Below, in pieces: positions 15,366 to 18,950 of a stretch of DNA of 18,950 nt. The DNA comes from Firmicutes bacterium CAG:341 (GTDB taxonomy: Bacteria > Bacillota > Clostridia > Oscillospirales > Acutalibacteraceae), in assembly GCA_000434995.1 (NCBI GenBank), contig FR895335.1:1-18950 (forward strand). Direction: 5' to 3'. The number at the start of each line of letters is the position of its first letter. Position 1 is the stretch's first letter. Under the pieces are notes generated by a model that was not told the DNA's origin, searched no databases, and worked only from the letters and a program-made list of their open reading frames with translations. The translations under genes and the position numbers were made by a program.

Positions 15366-16352
15366 ATGAAACAGCTTAATTGGGCAACACTCGGTTGCGG
15401 CGTTATTGCAAATCAGCTTGCCGAAGCTATGCAGGCAAAAGGCAGAACGCTTTATTCCGTTGCAAACCGCACTCACCAAAAGGCAGTTGAATTTGCAAAT
15501 AAGTATAAAATCGAAAAAGTTTATGACAGCATTGATGAAGTATTTGAAGATGAAAATGTTGACATAATTTATATTTCGACTCCGCATAACACTCATATTG
15601 AATATTTGCGAAAAGCACTTAAAAACGGAAAGAATGTAATTTGTGAAAAATCGATCACTCTCAACAGCAAAGAACTTGACGAAGCCATAAATTTAGCTAA
15701 AGAAAACAATGTTGTTTTAGCCGAAGCTATGACTATATATCATATGCCGATTTATAAAAAGCTTAATGAAATAATATCCTCCGGGAAACTCGGTGAGCTT
15801 AGGCTTATACAAATGAATTTCGGTAGTTACAAGCCATATGATATGAATAACAGATTTTTCAACCGCAATCTTGCCGGCGGTGCTATGCTTGATATTGGCG
15901 TTTACGCTATATCTTTTGTAAGGTGGTTTATGACATCAAAACCGCATAAAATCACTTCGCAGGTTAAATACGCGCCTTCGGGTGTTGATGAAACTGACGG
16001 AATTTTGCTGCAAAACAAAGAAGATGAAATGGCAAGCATTATCCTTTCACTTCACGCAAAGCAACCTAAAAGAGGTACAATAAGCTTTGATAAAGGGTAT
16101 ATTGAAATTTTTGAATATCCACGCGGCGACGAAGCAGTAATCACTTATACCGAAACAGGCGAAAAAGAAGTTATTACCGCAGGAAACACAGAAAAAGCGC
16201 TTGAATATGAAATTGAAGATATGGAAAAAGCAGTGCTTGAAAACTTCGATATGCACTTAAACTTTACCAAAGATGTTATGGATATTATGACATTTATCCG
16301 CAATGAATGGGGTATGTATTATCCAGAAGAAGAAGGGCGCGAAATACTGTAA
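15366..16352 (+). CDS. Gfo/Idh/MocA family NAD(P)-dependent oxidoreductase
   Basis: 328 residues. An N-terminal Rossmann domain begins LNWATLGCGVIA (GxGxxA-type, residues 9-14), followed by STPHNTH and VICEKSI around residues 84-97, the family's EKP motif read as EKS. The C-terminal alpha/beta domain carries GGAMLDIGVYAI. Such enzymes oxidise or reduce sugar and polyol carbons, and the EKS-type sequences resemble dihydrodiol-dehydrogenase-like members. AAAGGAG lies 8 bases before the ATG. The alpha-galactosidase gene follows after 46 bases without a terminator, so a shared role in oligosaccharide use is likely. The substrate is not identifiable from sequence. Confidence 0.9.
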   Translation: MKQLNWATLGCGVIANQLAEAMQAKGRTLYSVANRTHQKAVEFANKYKIEKVYDSIDEVFEDENVDIIYISTPHNTHIEYLRKALKNGKNVICEKSITLNSKELDEAINLAKENNVVLAEAMTIYHMPIYKKLNEIISSGKLGELRLIQMNFGSYKPYDMNNRFFNRNLAGGAMLDIGVYAISFVRWFMTSKPHKITSQVKYAPSGVDETDGILLQNKEDEMASIILSLHAKQPKRGTISFDKGYIEIFEYPRGDEAVITYTETGEKEVITAGNTEKALEYEIEDMEKAVLENFDMHLNFTKDVMDIMTFIRNEWGMYYPEEEGREIL

Positions 16353-16398
16353 GCACAATAAATTTTCAGCGCATCATATTTATTAAGGGGTAAACAAT

Positions 16399-18063
16399 AT
16401 GGGGTACAAATATAACATTATATATAACGCAAACGGCAAAATTCATAAAACCAACCACAGCAAAACTGCCGATTTTGAAATAATGGAAGAAATTAAGGGC
16501 GACATTTTCACTTTAACTTTATTGCCGAAAACAGATATAACTTTTCAAAAATTTGAAGTGACGAGTGATATTTCATTTTCACAAAACAGTAAGTTTTTTG
16601 TTAACGGATACCAGAGTTGGACAGTATCAAGGGAATATGCACCAAATGAAGATATGCGTGCTGATTTCAATCCGAAATTTTTATCTGTTTTTGATAAAAA
16701 GAAGCTTAATATCCGAGGTATTTGGGGTGCAGGCGACCTCACTTTTCATAAATATCCGGAAAAAGCAGGGATTTTTTACGGATATTCTTATGCCTACATA
16801 CGAAACGAAAATGATATTCGCCTTTTTGCATCATTAAGCGAAAAGAACGGTTACACCATAATCACATTTGATACAAATAAATCGTCCGTCACCATTGAAA
16901 AAGACCTTGAAGGTGTTGAGTATAAAAGCGGCGAAGAAATCAACATTCTTGAAATATGCGATATTATTGACGAAAGTGAAACCGCATTTGATAAATATTT
17001 TGAAATTGCAGAGATTAAAAAGCCGACTGCAAAAAGAATGTGCGGCTACACAACTTGGTATAACTACTACACAAGCGTTACTGAAGAAATAGTTAAGCGT
17101 GACCTTGAGTCAATATCAAAACTTGATTCTAAAATTGATATTTTTCAAGTAGACGACGGGTATGAAAGAACCGTAGGTGATTGGCTCATTGCCGATAATA
17201 AAAAGTTTCCGTCGGGTATGAAATCTGTTGCAGATAATATCCACAGCCACAATATGCTTGCAGGGTTATGGCTTGCACCTTTTGCCGCAACTCCAAAATC
17301 GTACATTTACAGAAAACATAAGGATTGGTTTGTAAAAGGCAAGGATGGCAAAATACCTTTTGCTTCGCATAATTGGGGCGGATTTTATGCGCTTAATATT
17401 TATAACGAGGAAGTCAGGCGGTATTTAAAGAAAGTTTTTGATACCGTGCTTAACACATGGGGATACGATATGGTCAAGCTTGATTTTCTCTATGCCTGCT
17501 GTATTATTCCGTATAATAATAAAAGCCGCGGCGAAATTATGTGTGACGCTATGGAGCTTTTGCGCAGCCTTTGCGGTGATAAGCTTATTTTAGGCTGCGG
17601 TGTTCCGCTTGCGCCGGCTTTCGGTAAAGTTGATTTTTGCAGAATCGGTGCAGATATGGCACTTAGTTGGAATAAAAAACCTTTTTCTCGTGAAGATGTT
17701 TCAACAAAGCACGCTTTGCTTAACACAATCTTTCGTAGGCAACTTGATGGCAGGGCATTTTTAAATGACCCGGATGTTTTTCTGCTTCGTGATAATAATA
17801 TAAAAATGCCTTTTTCACAAAGAAAATTGATTGCAAAAACAGCAAGTTTATTTGGCAATCTGTTATTTGTAAGTGATGATGTTTCAACATATAACAATGA
17901 ACAAAAAGAATGCTTTGCAACTGTCACAAGTCAAAACAAAGCAAAAATCAACTATGTTGATATGAATAGAAACGGTGATATTTCAATTAAATATTCACTT
18001 GACGATAAAAATATTGGCTATTGCTTAAATATAAATAACGGTACCGAAAAGAAATATGTATAG
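16399..18063 (+). CDS. alpha-galactosidase, glycoside hydrolase family 36
   Basis: 554 residues. An N-terminal beta-sandwich (about 1-200) contains GYQSW (70-74), and a TIM barrel follows with YTTWYNYY (217-224), VDDGY (251-255), KLDFLYA, LGCGVPLAP and RIGAD. The likely nucleophile is Asp362 (KLDF) and the acid/base Asp419 (RIGAD), 57 residues apart, as in compact GH36 enzymes of about 550 residues such as Thermotoga maritima GalA. The expected reaction is release of terminal alpha-galactose from melibiose, raffinose or similar oligosaccharides. There is no signal peptide, so it probably acts on imported sugars in the cytoplasm. AAGGGG precedes the ATG. No transporter gene is visible beside it. 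Confidence 0.9.
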   Translation: MGYKYNIIYNANGKIHKTNHSKTADFEIMEEIKGDIFTLTLLPKTDITFQKFEVTSDISFSQNSKFFVNGYQSWTVSREYAPNEDMRADFNPKFLSVFDKKKLNIRGIWGAGDLTFHKYPEKAGIFYGYSYAYIRNENDIRLFASLSEKNGYTIITFDTNKSSVTIEKDLEGVEYKSGEEINILEICDIIDESETAFDKYFEIAEIKKPTAKRMCGYTTWYNYYTSVTEEIVKRDLESISKLDSKIDIFQVDDGYERTVGDWLIADNKKFPSGMKSVADNIHSHNMLAGLWLAPFAATPKSYIYRKHKDWFVKGKDGKIPFASHNWGGFYALNIYNEEVRRYLKKVFDTVLNTWGYDMVKLDFLYACCIIPYNNKSRGEIMCDAMELLRSLCGDKLILGCGVPLAPAFGKVDFCRIGADMALSWNKKPFSREDVSTKHALLNTIFRRQLDGRAFLNDPDVFLLRDNNIKMPFSQRKLIAKTASLFGNLLFVSDDVSTYNNEQKECFATVTSQNKAKINYVDMNRNGDISIKYSLDDKNIGYCLNINNGTEKKYV

Positions 18064-18090
18064 TAAACTAAAAAAATTATCGTTTCACTA

Positions 18091-18119
18091 TTGAATACAT
18101 ACAAAACCTATGGTATAAT
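18091..18119 (+). promoter_or_regulatory. sigma-A promoter of the Rrf2 regulator
   Basis: TTGAAT (18091-18096), 17 bases, consensus TATAAT (18114-18119), about 30 bases before the TTG start. It lies in the 86-base gap after the alpha-galactosidase gene, which shows no terminator, so read-through from the sugar operon is possible. Confidence 0.8.
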
Positions 18120-18125
18120 TAGGTT
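18105..18125 (+). promoter_or_regulatory. candidate operator palindrome over the -10 box
   Basis: AACCTA (18105-18110) and TAGGTT (18120-18125) form a perfect 6-bp inverted repeat spaced by 9 bases that contain the -10 hexamer. The position would let a dimeric repressor block RNA polymerase. Rrf2 proteins commonly autoregulate, so this is a candidate self-operator, but it does not match a named consensus that I recognise. Confidence 0.45.
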
Positions 18126-18149
18126 ATGAAGTAAAAAGGAAGCGATAAT

Positions 18150-18587
18150 TTGAAAATTTCTACAAAAGGAAGATATGCTTTAAGACTTATGCTTGACCTT
18201 GCACAAAATCAAAAAGACGGTTTTGTGGCACTTAAAGACATTGCCGAAAGGCAGGATATATCAAAAAAATATTTGGAGCAGATTGTGCCTATATTAAACA
18301 GAGCCGGCTTGCTTAAAACAACAAGGGGCTACCAGGGCGGATATATGCTTGCAAAATCACCGCAAAGCTACACAGTCGGCGATATATTACGAATTACCGA
18401 GGGTAGCCTCGCTCCCGTTGCCTGCCTTGAAGATGAAGAAAACCAGTGTGACAAATACGAAACCTGTATGACAGTGGGAGTTTGGAAAGGACTTTATAAA
18501 GTCATAAATAATTATCTGGATTCAATAACTCTTCAGGATATTTTAGATAAAAGCAGAACTCAGCTTATTGATGAATATTATATATAA
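18150..18587 (+). CDS. Rrf2 family transcriptional regulator (IscR-like, probable Fe-S)
   Basis: 145 residues. A winged helix-turn-helix at about 1-65 begins MKISTKGRYALRLM and includes the recognition region SKKYLEQI and the RGYQGGY wing. Three cysteines at 92, 100 and 106 (CLEDEENQCDKYETC) closely match the spacing of the cluster ligands of IscR, so binding of an iron-sulfur cluster is likely. The start codon is TTG, with AAGGAAG (18136-18142) 7 bases upstream. In many Clostridia this gene is followed by nifS/nifU/mnmA; here it is followed directly by tRNA genes. The IscR role is inferred from the cysteines; sulfur (CymR-like) regulation is an alternative, although CymR lacks this cysteine trio. 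Confidence 0.92.
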   Translation: MKISTKGRYALRLMLDLAQNQKDGFVALKDIAERQDISKKYLEQIVPILNRAGLLKTTRGYQGGYMLAKSPQSYTVGDILRITEGSLAPVACLEDEENQCDKYETCMTVGVWKGLYKVINNYLDSITLQDILDKSRTQLIDEYYI

Positions 18588-18628
18588 AAATCCGCGTAAA
18601 AGTTTTTTCAAAAAAATCAAAAAAATAC

Positions 18629-18657
18629 TTGACAAAAAGCAAAATATATATTAGAAT
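18629..18657 (+). promoter_or_regulatory. sigma-A promoter of the first tRNA-Pro
   Basis: TTGACA (18629-18634, perfect), a 17-base spacer and TAGAAT (18652-18657), 21 bases before the mature tRNA 5' end. This is a strong promoter as expected for a tRNA gene. The second tRNA has no comparable upstream promoter that I can see in its short spacer. Confidence 0.85.
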
Positions 18658-18678
18658 GTCTAAGCATTGAAAAAACGA

Positions 18679-18756
18679 CGAGGTGTAACTCAGTTTGGCT
18701 AGAGTGCCTGCTTTGGGAGCAGGATGCCGCAGGTTCGAGTCCTGTCACCTCGACCA
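18679..18756 (+). tRNA. tRNA-Pro (anticodon TGG)
   Basis: A 78-base cloverleaf. Acceptor CGAGGTG pairs with CACCTCG, followed by discriminator A and an encoded CCA. The D arm is ACTC/GAGT. The anticodon stem is CCTGC/GCAGG with loop TTTGGGA (anticodon TGG), and the T arm has GTTCGAGTC. C1-G72 and A73 agree with proline identity. Confidence 0.95.
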
Positions 18757-18791
18757 AAAGACATCCTCTCGGATGTCTTTATTATTTTAAA
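18757..18791 (+). terminator. intrinsic terminator after tRNA-Pro(TGG)
   Basis: Perfect 10-bp stem AAAGACATCC / GGATGTCTTT with a TCTC tetraloop (18757-18780), followed by TTATTATTTT. It begins at the base right after CCA. Confidence 0.88.
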
Positions 18792-18800
18792 ATTTCATAT

Positions 18801-18877
18801 CGAGGTGTAGCTCAGCTTGGTAGAGCGCTGCGTTCGGGACGCAGAGGCCGCAAGTTCAAGTCTTGTCACCTCGACCA
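18801..18877 (+). tRNA. tRNA-Pro (anticodon CGG)
   Basis: A 77-base cloverleaf with the same acceptor stem (CGAGGTG/CACCTCG) as the first gene. The anticodon stem is CTGCG/CGCAG around TTCGGGA (anticodon CGG), the T arm is GCAAG-TTCAAGT-CTTGT, the discriminator is A and CCA is encoded. It differs from the first tRNA in the D, anticodon and T arms, so it is a diverged paralogue, not a recent duplicate. Confidence 0.95.
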
Positions 18878-18879
18878 TA

Positions 18880-18914
18880 AAAAAGAGATACCAGATGAAA
18901 GGTATCTCTTTTTA
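18880..18914 (+). terminator. intrinsic terminator after tRNA-Pro(CGG)
   Basis: A 13-bp stem, 18880-18892 (core AGAGATACC) against 18901-18913 (core GGTATCTCT), with an 8-base loop. Its 3' arm ends in five T residues and is followed by ATTTATT. Confidence 0.85.
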
Positions 18915-18927
18915 TTTATTAGTATGT

Positions 18928-18947
18928 ACAAGACTTGAACTTGCGGC
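18928..18947 (-). repeat. inverted 20-base copy of the tRNA-Pro(CGG) T-arm
   Basis: The reverse complement of 18928-18947 is identical to 18847-18866 of the second tRNA, covering the variable-loop end and the whole T arm. Identity stops exactly at the acceptor strand (ACATACT instead of CACCTCG), and the window ends 3 bases beyond the other side. It could be the 3' part of a minus-strand tRNA or tRNA relic lying mostly outside the window, or a fold-back assembly artefact. Confidence 0.6.
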
Positions 18948-18950
18948 AGG

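Noticed and set aside
15427..15618. Overlapping minus-strand frames within the oxidoreductase gene (15348-15618)
   Set aside because: They conflict with a strong promoter, ribosome site and clear Gfo/Idh/MocA protein on the plus strand.
18921..18950. A complete minus-strand tRNA at the window edge
   Set aside because: Only the T-arm and a 7-base ACATACT candidate acceptor strand are visible, with no encoded CCA; the remainder is outside, so I list it as an inverted repeat only.

Overview
The window looks like a chromosomal segment from a low-GC, spore-forming member of the Clostridia, most likely a gut Oscillospirales/Ruminococcaceae-type bacterium. The evidence is AT-rich intergenic DNA with near-consensus sigma-A promoters, strong AGGAGG-type ribosome binding sites, TTG starts, a Firmicutes-type rimP-nusA-ylxR-ylxQ-infB-rbfA order, and a spoIIE homologue. 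The lineage is an inference from gene order and protein style; no 16S or marker search could be run.

Layout. Positions 1-15240 are almost entirely minus-strand. From its promoter near 9741-9768, the translation/RNA operon reads leftward: rimP, nusA, ylxR (rnpM), ylxQ (L7Ae-like), infB, rbfA, a DHH phosphoesterase (nrnA), truB, ribF and a HAD hydrolase, with tight spacing and several overlaps. After it come a 92-residue membrane-anchored Lys/Ala-rich protein with its own consensus promoter and terminator, then a patatin-like lipid hydrolase. Upstream of rimP lies spoIIE (own short-leader promoter with a possible Spo0A box). Before that is an 820-residue protein that I read as a degenerate P1B-type ATPase with its catalytic motifs lost, and rlmB, whose promoter is back to back with a plus-strand promoter.

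From 15366 the plus strand carries a Gfo/Idh/MocA oxidoreductase and a compact GH36 alpha-galactosidase (probable two-gene sugar operon). An Rrf2-type Fe-S regulator follows with its own promoter and a palindrome around the -10. Two tRNA-Pro genes (TGG, CGG) come last, each followed by a hairpin terminator. The window ends in an inverted 20-base copy of the T-arm of the second tRNA.

Most of the window is housekeeping. The most unusual item is the pseudo-P-type ATPase next to spoIIE: the eight-helix P1B topology survives, but the DKTGT, CPC, HP, TGDN and GDGxND motifs are all changed, and a charged N-terminal extension of about 270 residues has been added. No CRISPR array, insertion sequence, phage gene or riboswitch was recognised, and no gene-free stretch exceeds 300 bases.
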